Positions 15,805-25,025 of a DNA stretch of 64,000 nt are shown piece by piece. Numbering within the stretch: the first letter of the stretch is position 1; each line of letters begins with the position of its first letter. Position numbers and translations under genes: made by a program. The stretch lies in the NCBI GenBank assembly GCA_965200355.1, contig OZ241351.1:930001-994000 (forward strand), written 5' to 3'. The notes below the pieces were generated by a model that saw only the letters and a program-made list of their open reading frames with translations, was not told the DNA's origin and searched no databases. Origin of the DNA: Bin18 sp965200355 (GTDB lineage: Bacteria; Desulfobacterota; Binatia; Bin18).

Positions 15805-17052
15805 ATGAAAGCACTCGTCTTTTCTGCCCCCTCGCCTTCGACGGTCTCCCCCAAAAAAGGAGGGGACGACACGAAGACCGCACCGAGCGATGCCCCGCCG
15901 GCTCCAGACTTTTTGCCCGGTCTGGCCAATCTCCAACTGCGCGACGTGCCAACCCCCGACCTGCCCAATGAACGCTGGGTGGTGGTCAAGAGTAAAATTT
16001 CCGGTATCTGCGGCAGCGACCTGGGCTTCTTGCAGGGGAAGCCCATGCCGGCGGCCGAGCCGTATTTCGAGCTGCCCATCATTCCCGGCCACGAACTGTT
16101 TGGAGAAGTGGCCGCGGTGGGGAAGCGGGTCCGCGGGCTCCAGGTCGGCCAACGAGTCACTATTGATCCGTCGCTCGGCTGTCGGGAGCGGGGTTTTCGC
16201 AAGCAGTGCCCCCAGTGTCGCAACGGCAACCCCGGGATTTGTGAGCATATTGCTGAGGGTCAGCTGCGTCCCGGACTGCTCATCGGCATTTGTCCCGATA
16301 CCGGCGGCGGCTGGGGTGAGTATTTTGTTGCGCCCGCGCATCGGCTGACACGCCTGCCAGATACGATTGATGACGACGAAGCTTCGCTGATTGAGCCGTT
16401 TGCCGTCTGCCTGCGGGCGGTGCTCAACAACCCGCCCCGCCGCAAAGAACTCGTGGTGGTGATTGGTGCCGGGACGATTGGTTTGATGAACATCGCCGCG
16501 CTCAAGGCTATTCAGCCGTCCTGCCGGGTCGCGTGTGTCGCCAAGTATCCGTTTCAGGCCAGACTGGCCCAGACCCTCGGGGCGGATCATATTATCGCCG
16601 CCCAAGAGCAGGATGTCATGGCCCAGGTGGGTGAACTGGCCCAGACCAAGGTCTATCCGCTCTCCGGCGGGGGTGCCGTCTTGGCCGGTGGGGTGCGGCT
16701 GGTCTACGATACGATCACCAGTGCGGTGACGCTCAACCAAGCGCTGCGCATGGCCCGCGGCCAGGGCGCGGTGGTCGTATTGGGTTTGGCTGCGCTGCCC
16801 GAAGGCGTGGATTGGACGCCGACCTGGATGAAAGAAATTACTATCGCGGGGAGCCTGACGTATGGGGCCGAGACCTTCCGGGGCAAACGCCAGGATACGT
16901 TTGGGCGCGCGGTCGAACTCCTGAAACGCCGGCGGGCGGACCTGCGCACGATTCGTCCGCGCAAATATCCACTGGAGCAGTTTCGACAGGCCCTGACTGA
17001 AGCCGCCAGCAAGAAAACCTCGGGGGCGGTCAAGGTCTCGTTTACTCCCTGA
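15805..17052 (+). CDS. Zinc-dependent medium-chain dehydrogenase with repeat-derived insertion
   Basis: A 415-residue MDR-family dehydrogenase. Catalytic zinc ligands are in GICGSDLG and IPGHELFGEV; the structural zinc lobe has Cys in CRERGFRKQCPQCRNG plus a later Cys (PGICEH). The NAD(P) site is VVIGAGTIGLMN. It is closest in layout to threonine/sorbitol dehydrogenases. Residues about 9-34 (SPSTVSPKKGGDD and following) are an odd insertion after the first strand, encoded by a CCCCCTC...GGAGGGG palindrome. ATG 15805 is preceded only by a weak ribosome site. Confidence 0.87.
   Translation: MKALVFSAPSPSTVSPKKGGDDTKTAPSDAPPAPDFLPGLANLQLRDVPTPDLPNERWVVVKSKISGICGSDLGFLQGKPMPAAEPYFELPIIPGHELFGEVAAVGKRVRGLQVGQRVTIDPSLGCRERGFRKQCPQCRNGNPGICEHIAEGQLRPGLLIGICPDTGGGWGEYFVAPAHRLTRLPDTIDDDEASLIEPFAVCLRAVLNNPPRRKELVVVIGAGTIGLMNIAALKAIQPSCRVACVAKYPFQARLAQTLGADHIIAAQEQDVMAQVGELAQTKVYPLSGGGAVLAGGVRLVYDTITSAVTLNQALRMARGQGAVVVLGLAALPEGVDWTPTWMKEITIAGSLTYGAETFRGKRQDTFGRAVELLKRRRADLRTIRPRKYPLEQFRQALTEAASKKTSGAVKVSFTP
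15827..15870. repeat. Family B palindromic repeat inside the MDR dehydrogenase gene
   Basis: The segment has CCCCCTCGCC, then CTCCCCC and GGAGGGG in the CCCTC/GAGGG pattern of the intergenic elements at 27531-27550 and 27588-27626. It stays in frame and adds about 15 residues to the N-terminal lobe. Confidence 0.5.
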
Positions 17053-17090
17053 CCACCCATAATAATAAGGAAAGGCGTTAATGGGAGCGC

Positions 17091-17471
17091 TTATTGCATC
17101 GCTGCCACCAACGGGGCAATTGTGCCGCTGTCAAAATAATCGCACCATTTGCTGATTTTCCCGTCGGTGATGGTGAAGACGCCCAGGACGGGCAGCAGCA
17201 CCTGCACCTCCCCCTTGACCCAGGTCTCCATGCGCTCGTTGGTGACGATGTTGCCAGCAGAGGCCGTGTGGGGAATCTCCATCTTTTGCAGCAGATTCGC
17301 GCCAACAAAAGGATCAAGGACCTGACGCACGCCGGCATGACCGCTCACCGGCTCCCAGGGCATATTATGATACACAACATCCTCTGACAGATAGGACACC
17401 ACCGTGTCCATATTCCCACTGCCCAAGGCGTTGCAAAACTCCGTGACCAGGGCCTCATGCTCGGCGCTCAT
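17091..17471 (-). CDS. Limonene-1,2-epoxide hydrolase-like (NTF2 fold) protein
   Basis: A 126-residue cone-shaped NTF2-fold protein; ATG 17471 has a perfect AAGGAGG site. The sequence VYHNMPWEPVSGHAGV and VFTITDGKISKWCDYFD is typical of limonene-epoxide hydrolases, which open epoxides with an Asp-Arg-Asp triad. The R-x-D motif appears as NERMETW, so the first acid is Glu instead of Asp, while the last Asp is present. It may be an epoxide hydrolase with altered geometry or a non-enzymatic relative (SnoaL-like). Confidence 0.8.
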   Translation of the reverse strand: MSAEHEALVTEFCNALGSGNMDTVVSYLSEDVVYHNMPWEPVSGHAGVRQVLDPFVGANLLQKMEIPHTASAGNIVTNERMETWVKGEVQVLLPVLGVFTITDGKISKWCDYFDSGTIAPLVAAMQ

Positions 17472-17650
17472 ACTTCCTCCTTGATGCGCGTATATCCGTG
17501 TCTCGCTAACATACAGGGGGGAGCGGCTGCAAGTGAGCCCGGACACCGGAGTACCGGCCGGTGGGCCGCGCCTGTATTGCGCTGACCCGCTGGAGTGTGC
17601 AAAACATGCAGCACGGGTCGCTCTGGCAGACCCTGTAGCAACCGTTTCTT

Positions 17651-19999
17651 ATGCGCGAGCGCGACCTTCTGGCCTTAGAGTTTGATAAAGTCCTTCAGCT
17701 TCTGGCCGACTGTGCCCTGTCGTCTGCCGGTCGAGCAGCCTGCCTGGCCCTCAAGCCACAGGGTGCCGAGCCGCTGGTCAAAGAAGACAGCCAGCGAACC
17801 TGGCAGGGCTTTCGTTTAGTCGAAGAACGCTTGGGCCTGCCGCTCGGACCGTTCCCCGATATTCGTTCGACCTGTGAGCAGGCTGACCACGGCGGGGCGA
17901 TGCTGGAGGGACACAAGCTCCGCGACGTGCTGACTGTGGTGACACGCGCCCGGCTCCTGGCCACGTTTTTCCGTCGAGAGGCCGCCGGGTTTGACCTGCT
18001 GAAAGGCTATGCCGACCGCCTGCCGGCTTTGCCTGACGTAGAGGCTGCCCTGCATCGTTGCCTGGACGAGAACGGCAGTCTCACAGACGAGGCCAGTCCG
18101 GCCCTGCGTTCACTCCGACGCCAGGTGCACAGCCTGAGCGAGGAGCTTGAACGCCGCCTGCAACGCACCCTGCGCTCAAGCGCGGCCCAGGAGGTGGCCG
18201 CCGACCAGTTTGTCACGCTGCGGAATAACCGCTTTGTCATTCCCGTTCGGCCCAATTTTCAGGCGCGCTTGCCGGGCATCGTCCAGGACCGCTCCGGGTC
18301 GGGCGAAACCGTCTTCATTGAGCCGCTGTTTGCGGTCGAACTCAACAATAGACTCCTGCTCGCCCAGAAAGCCGTTGTGGCCGAGGAACAGCAGATTCTG
18401 GTCTGGCTGACCGAACTCGTGCGAGAGAACCTAGCACAAATCGAACAGGCGTTTGCAACCTTGACAGCAATCGACGTCCTCCACGCCAAAATTGTGTTTG
18501 CCCAGAAATACGGCGCAACAAAACCGCACTTTGGTTCAGGCATACAACTGCGTGGGGCCAGGCATCCTTTGCTGCTGGCCTCAGACACGCCGGTTGTACC
18601 CATCGACTTGCTCCTGCCGAGTGAGAAACGCGGCCTGATTATTACCGGCCCGAACACGGGTGGCAAAACGGTCGCCCTCAAAACCTTGGGCCTGATCTGT
18701 CTGATGGCCCAGACCGGCTTTTTAATCCCAGCGGACGAAGCCAACCAACTGCCCATCTTTCGGAGTGTGTTTGCCGACATTGGAGATGCCCAATCCCTGG
18801 AGCACAGCCTGTCTACCTTCTCGGCCCATATCACCAATGTACGGGATATGCTGGCTGCGCTGTCAGAGCCGGGGCTGCTCCTCTTGGACGAACCCGGTGG
18901 TGGCACAGACCCTGCCGAAGGCGGGGCCCTGGCCAATGGGCTACTCACTTTTTTGAAAGAACGCCAGGTGTCACTGGCCCTGGCCACCCATCTGAGTCCG
19001 GTCAAACTCTTTGCGGTGGGGGAGGGGAATTATCAGATTGCGTCGGTCGCGTTTGACCTGGACACCCTTCAGCCGCACTATCAGCTCCAATACGGCGTTA
19101 TGGGCCAGAGCCTCGGGCTGCCCCTGGCCCGGCGGCTCGGGTTGCCCGAAGCCGTGTGTCGGGCGGCCGAGGCGGCCCTGTCCGAGGAGGCCCGTCAATT
19201 CTCTGACGCCGTGGCCCGGCTCGAAGCCACTGCCCTCAGCTTGGAGCGCGAACGGACCCAGATACAGTCGGAACGCGAACAGGCGACGGTCCAACGCGCG
19301 CATCAGGAGCGACTTCTGGCCGAAACCGAGGAAAAATGTCGTCAGGTCTGGCAGGACGAGGTGCGGGCGGCCAAGCTCCTGGTCCGCGGGGTCCGCGAGG
19401 AAGGCCGGGCGGTCATCGCCCAGCTCCGCAAACGCCTGCACACGCCGCAGACCCCGCCCGGTGAGGCCGGCCGAGACCTCTCCCGCTTTGTACAAGAGCA
19501 GCACCAGGAGATTGCCGCCAAAGAACGGGCCTTCCAGACCGAGCCCGTCGCCGAGACGCCCCCGCCCCAGATTGGGGAGGAGGTCGAGATTCGTGGCGGG
19601 AAAATTCGGGGCACCTTACTGACGATCAACGGGAGCAAAGCCCGGGTGCGTCGGGGAGGAACGACCTTTGAAGTGCCCACGGTCCAGGTTCGCCGGACGG
19701 CCGAGCGCCAACCTGCGCCGCGCGTGCAGGTGGTTGTCGATCATGCGCCCCCGAGTCGGCCCGAAATCAATCTGCTCGGCCTCCGGGTTCGAGAGGCGCT
19801 GCCCCGTTTGGAAGTCTTTCTGGACCAGGCCCTGCTGAACAATCACGCCTCCGTCCGCATCGTGCACGGTATGGGAACCGGGGCCTTGCGGCGGGCGGTG
19901 CGGGCGTATTTGGTCGACTCCCCATATTGTGCCTCTTTTAACGAAGCGCCCCGGAGTGAAGGCGGTGGGGGCGCAACGGTCGCGGAAATCTCCTCATGA
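17651..19999 (+). CDS. mutS2: Endonuclease MutS2
   Basis: A 782-residue MutS2. The ATPase core carries Walker A GPNTGGKTVALKTLG near residue 333, Walker B LLLLDEPGGGTDPAEGGAL, and a STFSAHITNV signature helix. A long coiled coil (residues 520-600) is followed by a KOW-like small domain, and the C-terminus is an Smr nuclease domain with VRIVHGMGTGALR. The mismatch-recognition domain of MutS is absent, as expected. MutS2 suppresses recombination or rescues collided ribosomes. The C-terminal end overlaps the next gene by 4 bp. Confidence 0.94.
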   Translation: MRERDLLALEFDKVLQLLADCALSSAGRAACLALKPQGAEPLVKEDSQRTWQGFRLVEERLGLPLGPFPDIRSTCEQADHGGAMLEGHKLRDVLTVVTRARLLATFFRREAAGFDLLKGYADRLPALPDVEAALHRCLDENGSLTDEASPALRSLRRQVHSLSEELERRLQRTLRSSAAQEVAADQFVTLRNNRFVIPVRPNFQARLPGIVQDRSGSGETVFIEPLFAVELNNRLLLAQKAVVAEEQQILVWLTELVRENLAQIEQAFATLTAIDVLHAKIVFAQKYGATKPHFGSGIQLRGARHPLLLASDTPVVPIDLLLPSEKRGLIITGPNTGGKTVALKTLGLICLMAQTGFLIPADEANQLPIFRSVFADIGDAQSLEHSLSTFSAHITNVRDMLAALSEPGLLLLDEPGGGTDPAEGGALANGLLTFLKERQVSLALATHLSPVKLFAVGEGNYQIASVAFDLDTLQPHYQLQYGVMGQSLGLPLARRLGLPEAVCRAAEAALSEEARQFSDAVARLEATALSLERERTQIQSEREQATVQRAHQERLLAETEEKCRQVWQDEVRAAKLLVRGVREEGRAVIAQLRKRLHTPQTPPGEAGRDLSRFVQEQHQEIAAKERAFQTEPVAETPPPQIGEEVEIRGGKIRGTLLTINGSKARVRRGGTTFEVPTVQVRRTAERQPAPRVQVVVDHAPPSRPEINLLGLRVREALPRLEVFLDQALLNNHASVRIVHGMGTGALRRAVRAYLVDSPYCASFNEAPRSEGGGGATVAEISS

Positions 20000-20610
20000 A
20001 AATTGCAACCCGTGACGCCTTGGCCGCCCTGGTGCTGGAAGCCCTGGACGATACGGCAAAAGCCACCACGCTGCGTGGTCTGACCAGCGAAGTCCGGGCG
20101 GCCACGGTCGGGCCGCCCGCGCTGACCGAGAAGCTGCGCCGCCTGCTCCCGCCGGATTGTGAGGCCGAGTGGCCGGTGGTCAGAGCCGCCCTCCTCCAAT
20201 ACGGAGCGGCCTTGGAGCACTGGTCTGGACAGACTGGCGGCTCCGCTCTCGATGGGGTCCTACAGAAAAGCGTGCTCCTCTTTAATCATCATCTCTTTTT
20301 TGAGGTCCACGAAGTCCTGGAACCGCACTGGATGCACGCGCAGGGCGAGATTAAAACATTCCTGCAAGGGCTGATTCAGACTGCGGTCGCGTTCTACCAT
20401 CTCGGACGTGGCAACCTGGCCGGAGCACGCTCCTTGCTGCACGAGGGGCTGATAAAGATAGCGCCCCACTCGCCGGCCTGGCTTGGGGTTGAGCTCCAGG
20501 ATTTTATTGCTGGACTTGAGAAATGCCAGCACGTCATCGCGGGTCTGAGCCTTGAAACACACAAGCAGTTTTCTCCAGCTACGATTCCTCGGATGCGGCT
20601 CGTCGCCTAG
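19996..20610 (+). CDS. DUF309 domain protein
   Basis: A 204-residue protein with the DUF309 helix pair in the C-terminal half: LLFNHHLFFEVHEVLEPHW, then IKTFLQGLIQTAVAFYHLG and GARSLLHEGL. The conserved His/Glu residues suggest a metal or nucleotide site, but the function is unknown. The N-terminal 80 residues are variable. Its ATG overlaps the mutS2 stop (ATGA), so translation is coupled to MutS2. Confidence 0.85.
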   Translation: MKIATRDALAALVLEALDDTAKATTLRGLTSEVRAATVGPPALTEKLRRLLPPDCEAEWPVVRAALLQYGAALEHWSGQTGGSALDGVLQKSVLLFNHHLFFEVHEVLEPHWMHAQGEIKTFLQGLIQTAVAFYHLGRGNLAGARSLLHEGLIKIAPHSPAWLGVELQDFIAGLEKCQHVIAGLSLETHKQFSPATIPRMRLVA

Positions 20611-20649
20611 CGCTCTTGGTGTGCGTGTCATTGATGTGAGCATATCGTC

Positions 20650-21114
20650 ATGCAAGTGGACCGACTCATTATTACTGCCCAGGCGCGGACGGTCCCGAGC
20701 CCGTTTTCGAGTGCGGCCCTGGTGGCGCGTGTCGCGGACGGAACAGGTGGTAGCCCGGACAGGATTCTCCTGGCAACCGGCCCAGTCGGAGCCGGGGAGC
20801 AGTATATTCAGGCCGCCGAGGCGCTCCGCCGGCACGGTTGTGTTGGCATTATTGCGCAGGCCTTTGCCTGGCCGTTCTTTCGGCTGTGTCTCAACATCGG
20901 GCTGCCACCGCTGACCCTCTGGGAAGCCGGCGAAATTCGGACGGGCGACCGGCTGCGAATCGACCTGCCGAGCCGGATTGTGAAATCCCTGAGCGCCGGG
21001 ACGCGCTATCCAATTCGGGACTTGTCCGATGTGGCTATCGAGGTTCTGGCCTGCGGTGGGATGGAAGGCTATGTCCGGGCTCGGCTGGCAGCCCAGGCGA
21101 GCCCTCGCGGGTAG
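20650..21114 (+). CDS. Stand-alone aconitase/LeuD swivel-like protein lacking catalytic Ser
   Basis: A 154-residue protein with the small-subunit fold of 3-isopropylmalate dehydratase: AAEALRRHGCVGIIAQAFAWPFFRLCLN, then GLPPLTLWE and GDRLRIDLPSRIV. In true LeuD the loop before the first helix is GSSREHA and provides a substrate-binding Arg and catalytic Ser; here it reads GPVGAGEQYIQA, so both are gone. No large subunit lies nearby. It may be a regulatory or scaffold relative. It is in the same orientation as DUF309 and the helicase. Confidence 0.75.
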   Translation: MQVDRLIITAQARTVPSPFSSAALVARVADGTGGSPDRILLATGPVGAGEQYIQAAEALRRHGCVGIIAQAFAWPFFRLCLNIGLPPLTLWEAGEIRTGDRLRIDLPSRIVKSLSAGTRYPIRDLSDVAIEVLACGGMEGYVRARLAAQASPRG

Positions 21115-21231
21115 GAACGCGGGGGGCCCGCTCCACCGACCGGGCCCCCCTCCTCAACGTGTCCGGCCAATCGACAACAAGGCTGGATACGTTTACTCTT
21201 TGGGGGACAGGCGCACGGACGAGCAACGAAG

Positions 21232-23502
21232 ATGCGACGGGTTCGAGACCTGCGAAAATATGAGATGCCGGACACGCTACTGGATATCTGGGAACGCCAG
21301 CAGGGCGAGTTTCTCTTGCCCGTGCAGGAAATAGCCGCACAACGCTACGGGCTGTTTGACGGTCGGAGCCTGGTCATCTCCTCGCCCACCTCATCCGGCA
21401 AAACCTTTGTAGGCGAGATGGCCGCGCTGCGCTCAGCCTTTGCCGGCAAGCGGGTGCTGTATTTAACGCCGCTGCGCGCCCTGGCAGAAGAAAAATACGA
21501 GACCTTTCGCGCCCGTTACGGAACGTATGGGGTGAAGGTCGTGGTGGCCACCCGTGACCGACGCGAGTTTGATAACGATATCGAACACGGTGACTTTCAC
21601 CTTGCCGTCCTCGTGTACGAAAAGCTGGCTCAGCTGCTCGTCCGGCATCCGCACCTGCTGCGGACAGTCGCCCTGGTCGTGGTGGATGAACTCCAGATGC
21701 TGGGCGACCCGGAACGCGGGTCGGGGCTGGAACTGACCCTGACCAAACTCCTCAGCGCCCTACCCCGCCCGCAGCTTTTGGGGCTGTCGGCGGTCCTGCG
21801 CGAGGCGGAGCAAGTCGCCGCCTGGCTGGATGCCGACCTGCTCTTACAGGACGAACGTCCGGTTGAACTCTACCGTGGTGTTGTTCTCGGCGACCGCTTT
21901 CGCTACCGCACGCATAACACCGGCGAAGAAGGCGAGGAGACCCTGGCGCCCGTTGAATCAGACGACCCGCGGGAACTCCTCTCCGCCCACGTCGCCCACC
22001 TGGCCCAGCAGACAGAGCAAATCCTCGTCTTTCTGAAAGGCAAACGGGATACCGTCCAGTGCGCCCTGGAGCTGGCCGCAGCCGCTCAGCTGGCGCCGGC
22101 TACGGACGCGCTGGCGACGCTTGATCCCCTCGAAGAAACCGCTCTCAAGGCCCAGTTGCGCACCGCGCTGGCCGGGGGGGTAGCGTTTCACCATGCCGAC
22201 CTGACCGCGGCGGAACGGACGCTTGTTGAGGCGGCCTACCGTCGGGGCGAAGTGCGGGTCATTGCCTGTACCACAACGCTGGCCTTTGGGGTGAATTTGC
22301 CGGCCTCCACGGTGTTTATCGAAGCCGTCAAATGGGACATGGACAAACGGACCGGGACGGCGATTGAGGTCCCGCTCTCCTGGGCTGAATATGAAAATAT
22401 CTCCGGTCGCGCCGGCCGGCTGGGGTTCGCCTCGCCCCCTGCTTCTTTGGGGAGCGGCCCTAGGGCAGTCGCCGGGCGAGGGGGCAACGCGGCTTTTGGC
22501 CGGTCCATCCTGATAGCCCCCAATCAGTTTCAGGCCGACCTCTTGTGGCGGAGCTATGTCATGGGCGAGCAGGAGCAGTTTACTCCGGCCCCCGGCCAGA
22601 CCGGACTCACCGACCGGATTCTCAATCTGGTCGCCTCCAAGGTCTGCCTTTCGACCGCTGAGCTGCATGATTTTTTAGACCTGACCTATCTCGGCTTTCA
22701 GCAGCGGGGCAAACGCAGGTCTGCCCCGGACCGTGTTGCAGACGAAGCCGCGCGAGCGCTGGACGTTCTGGTCAAGACGCAGATCATCAATCGTGCCGAA
22801 GACGGGCGGCTGGAAGCCTCAACCCTGGGCGAGGTCGCCGCCCGCAAAGGCATCCGCGCGACAACCGCGGTGAAGCTGGCCCGTTTTTTTGAGTCGGCCC
22901 AGGGACGAGACGTGTCCGAGCTCGAACTTTTTTATACGCTCAGTTTGACCCCAGACGGCAAAAAAATGCAGATTCCGTTATCGTCTGCCGAACACCGCAG
23001 CCGGGGATACGAGAGCCGGGTGGGCGAGTGGATACGCGAACGCGGCCATGAACCGGGCGACGACCTCCAGAAACTGCTCACCGCTCGTATGCTCCCGACT
23101 ACCCAAGAGGCCCGCTCGGCCAAGCTCTCGCTGCTGCTGCTGGGCTGGATTAATGGGGACCCCCTGTCATCGCTGGAAAATCGCTGTCAGTGCTACGCTG
23201 GCACGATCCTCAGCCTGACGGATGAAGTCAGTTGGCTGGTGGACGCCGCGGCGGAGATTGCCGAGGTCATGGGCTGGGCGTCGGCCACCCCCCTGTCCGA
23301 ACTCGCAGAACGGGCGCGGCTCGGGGTTGATCTGCCGAGCCTGGAGTTGGCCCGGGCCCAGTTGCCCGGACTCAACCGTGAAGCCATCAAGACCTTGGTG
23401 GCTGCGGGGTTCGACTCGCTCCTGGCCGTGCGCCAAGCCTCTCCAGAAGCCCTGGCGCCCTATCTGTCAGCGCCACAAATTGCGGCGCTGCGCCTGCCCT
23501 GA
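21232..23502 (+). CDS. Ski2/Hel308-like superfamily 2 helicase
   Basis: A 756-residue DExH helicase. Motif I is SPTSSGKTFVGEMA near residue 48, motif II VVVDELQMLG, motif III GLSAVL, and motif VI ISGRAGRLG. The C-terminal region has a winged-helix/ratchet pattern and ends in a helix-hairpin-helix-like segment (GLNREAIKTLVAAGFDSLLAV), typical of Hel308 and Ski2-like helicases in DNA repair or RNA turnover. After GRAGRLG there is an in-frame insertion of about 23 residues encoded by a palindromic repeat. An unknown 486-residue gene follows after 31 bp. Confidence 0.88.
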   Translation: MRRVRDLRKYEMPDTLLDIWERQQGEFLLPVQEIAAQRYGLFDGRSLVISSPTSSGKTFVGEMAALRSAFAGKRVLYLTPLRALAEEKYETFRARYGTYGVKVVVATRDRREFDNDIEHGDFHLAVLVYEKLAQLLVRHPHLLRTVALVVVDELQMLGDPERGSGLELTLTKLLSALPRPQLLGLSAVLREAEQVAAWLDADLLLQDERPVELYRGVVLGDRFRYRTHNTGEEGEETLAPVESDDPRELLSAHVAHLAQQTEQILVFLKGKRDTVQCALELAAAAQLAPATDALATLDPLEETALKAQLRTALAGGVAFHHADLTAAERTLVEAAYRRGEVRVIACTTTLAFGVNLPASTVFIEAVKWDMDKRTGTAIEVPLSWAEYENISGRAGRLGFASPPASLGSGPRAVAGRGGNAAFGRSILIAPNQFQADLLWRSYVMGEQEQFTPAPGQTGLTDRILNLVASKVCLSTAELHDFLDLTYLGFQQRGKRRSAPDRVADEAARALDVLVKTQIINRAEDGRLEASTLGEVAARKGIRATTAVKLARFFESAQGRDVSELELFYTLSLTPDGKKMQIPLSSAEHRSRGYESRVGEWIRERGHEPGDDLQKLLTARMLPTTQEARSAKLSLLLLGWINGDPLSSLENRCQCYAGTILSLTDEVSWLVDAAAEIAEVMGWASATPLSELAERARLGVDLPSLELARAQLPGLNREAIKTLVAAGFDSLLAVRQASPEALAPYLSAPQIAALRLP
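22434..22485. repeat. Palindromic repeat inserted in frame in the helicase gene
   Basis: The 7-bp arms GCCCCCT (22434-22440) and AGGGGGC (22479-22485) enclose GGGGAGCGGCCCTAGGGCAG-like inner pairing. It encodes the low-complexity stretch directly after motif VI (FASPPASLGSGPRAVAGRGG), where related helicases continue with a strand such as G-K-A-I-L-I. Confidence 0.6.
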
Positions 23503-23533
23503 GACCCGCCTCAGCAACCGGACACGTGCGCGT

Positions 23534-24994
23534 ATGACCAGCCCCCCCCCTGCCGTTTTGGAACTGGCGCTCCAGACCTTGGAAGCCGAACTGGTTGAGC
23601 CTGACCGCGTGGCGTCCTTTCGGGCCGTGCTGAATACCAGCCAGCCGGCCGCTGAGGCGAACGGTTTCCGCTGGTATGCGAACGGGCAGGTCTGCCTGGA
23701 ACGCTCGGCCCACGGCACGCTGACGTTCTTTCTGCCGGCCAGGGACGCGCGCTCAGCCCCGCGTCGGCTGGGAGCTTTTGATCGCCACGGACGTTTGCTC
23801 TCGCTCTTTTTCTATACGGCTGATGGTCTGGTGCGGCAGTTTAAGGTGCGGAATATGGACGGCCGTTTTCTCGGTGTGGTCCGCGGCGCCGTGTCGCATC
23901 TCGGCTGGGGCCGGTCCGACGTGGTTGGGGCGTTGGCCGGCGAGGGCGGTTTTGCCATGGACCGGACGCTCACCTTCTTCCGCTCGGTCGCGTATGAAGA
24001 CGTGGACAGCCTCCCCCCCTTAGACGCGCCGCTGCGTCTCCCGCCCGGTGGTGGGGCAAGCCTCTTGAATGTCCTGGCCCGCCTGGGGCAGGACCAGGAA
24101 AAACAGGCGCTGCGCTATTGTGGCCCCTATCCCAGCGATCAGCTCTTTTTTACCCTGCGCGAATCTTTTGTCTGCGGGGGGGAGGTTGGGGCCAATCGCG
24201 AGCGTTTTACCCAAGGAGCCGAAGAGGCCGCCCTGCATATGACCATGCTTGAGACCGCGGTGGACTGGTGGCCGGCTCCGCACGAACGGTTTTATCCGGG
24301 GGCGCATACCTGTGTGCAGCTCCGCAACGGCGTCGAAAAAGTCTATGACCACGGGCATACCTATTACCGGGCCGACTTGGTGGCCGAAGCCCATCGGCTG
24401 CGGGTGCTCCAGACCGAAGCCGGACAACGCCGCTATATCGCCAGTCTGACCATATTGGGAGAAGCGCTGGAGGATCATCTGCTCCTGGATGGACACGGCG
24501 AGATTCTCGAACGTCTGCCGCCGCCGGCACCACCGGCCCTGCGGGGTGAACGGGTTCTCTCCCCGGACTGGAAGGCGGCCCTCGTCCGTCTGATTGCCGC
24601 CGAGAGTACCAGGCTGCTGCACACCGCGCTCTGGCCGGCCATGGACGAGCTGACCATCCTGTGGGGAACGGTGCAGAAAGAACTGTGGGCGCTCAGCGGT
24701 CAGGAACTTATTTTGCACGCGGGGATGATTGCCGTCCATCAGGACATGCAGAGCCGGGCCAACAGTGCCGGCGAAAAAATGCTCATCGCCTCTCGCTTTC
24801 TGTCCGAACTGGCCCGGCTCATCGGTCCGGTGCTGCGCGCCCGCGCCCAAGCCCACCTGGCCCGGCTCTCGCCGGCTGACCAGAATGTGGCGCTGCTGTT
24901 CGCCGCCCCGGAGACGCCCGGGCTGTCGGATAATGAGCTCCGGGCGTTTCTGACGGGTCTGGCCCAGGGGGAAGAACTGCCGCTGGTGGGGTAA
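23534..24994 (+). CDS. Conserved-looking hypothetical protein downstream of the helicase
   Basis: A 486-residue soluble protein I do not recognise. The first 190 residues are rich in aromatic strands (LTFFLPARD, LSLFFYTADGLVRQFKVRN, WGRSDVVGALAG), the middle has a His/Tyr-rich segment (YDHGHTYYRADLVAEAHRLR), and the last 150 are helical. It starts 31 bp after the helicase stop, so the two are probably co-transcribed and may work together. No catalytic motif is evident. The ATG at 23534 is the first one after the helicase stop in this frame. Confidence 0.65.
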   Translation: MTSPPPAVLELALQTLEAELVEPDRVASFRAVLNTSQPAAEANGFRWYANGQVCLERSAHGTLTFFLPARDARSAPRRLGAFDRHGRLLSLFFYTADGLVRQFKVRNMDGRFLGVVRGAVSHLGWGRSDVVGALAGEGGFAMDRTLTFFRSVAYEDVDSLPPLDAPLRLPPGGGASLLNVLARLGQDQEKQALRYCGPYPSDQLFFTLRESFVCGGEVGANRERFTQGAEEAALHMTMLETAVDWWPAPHERFYPGAHTCVQLRNGVEKVYDHGHTYYRADLVAEAHRLRVLQTEAGQRRYIASLTILGEALEDHLLLDGHGEILERLPPPAPPALRGERVLSPDWKAALVRLIAAESTRLLHTALWPAMDELTILWGTVQKELWALSGQELILHAGMIAVHQDMQSRANSAGEKMLIASRFLSELARLIGPVLRARAQAHLARLSPADQNVALLFAAPETPGLSDNELRAFLTGLAQGEELPLVG

Positions 24995-25025
24995 AGGAAC
25001 GGGCGGTGTATTGGCGCGGGCCGGT

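Noticed and set aside
15772..16740. Long minus-strand ORF opposite the MDR dehydrogenase
   Set aside because: It is a high-GC mirror frame with no recognisable motif, fully covered by a convincing plus-strand gene.
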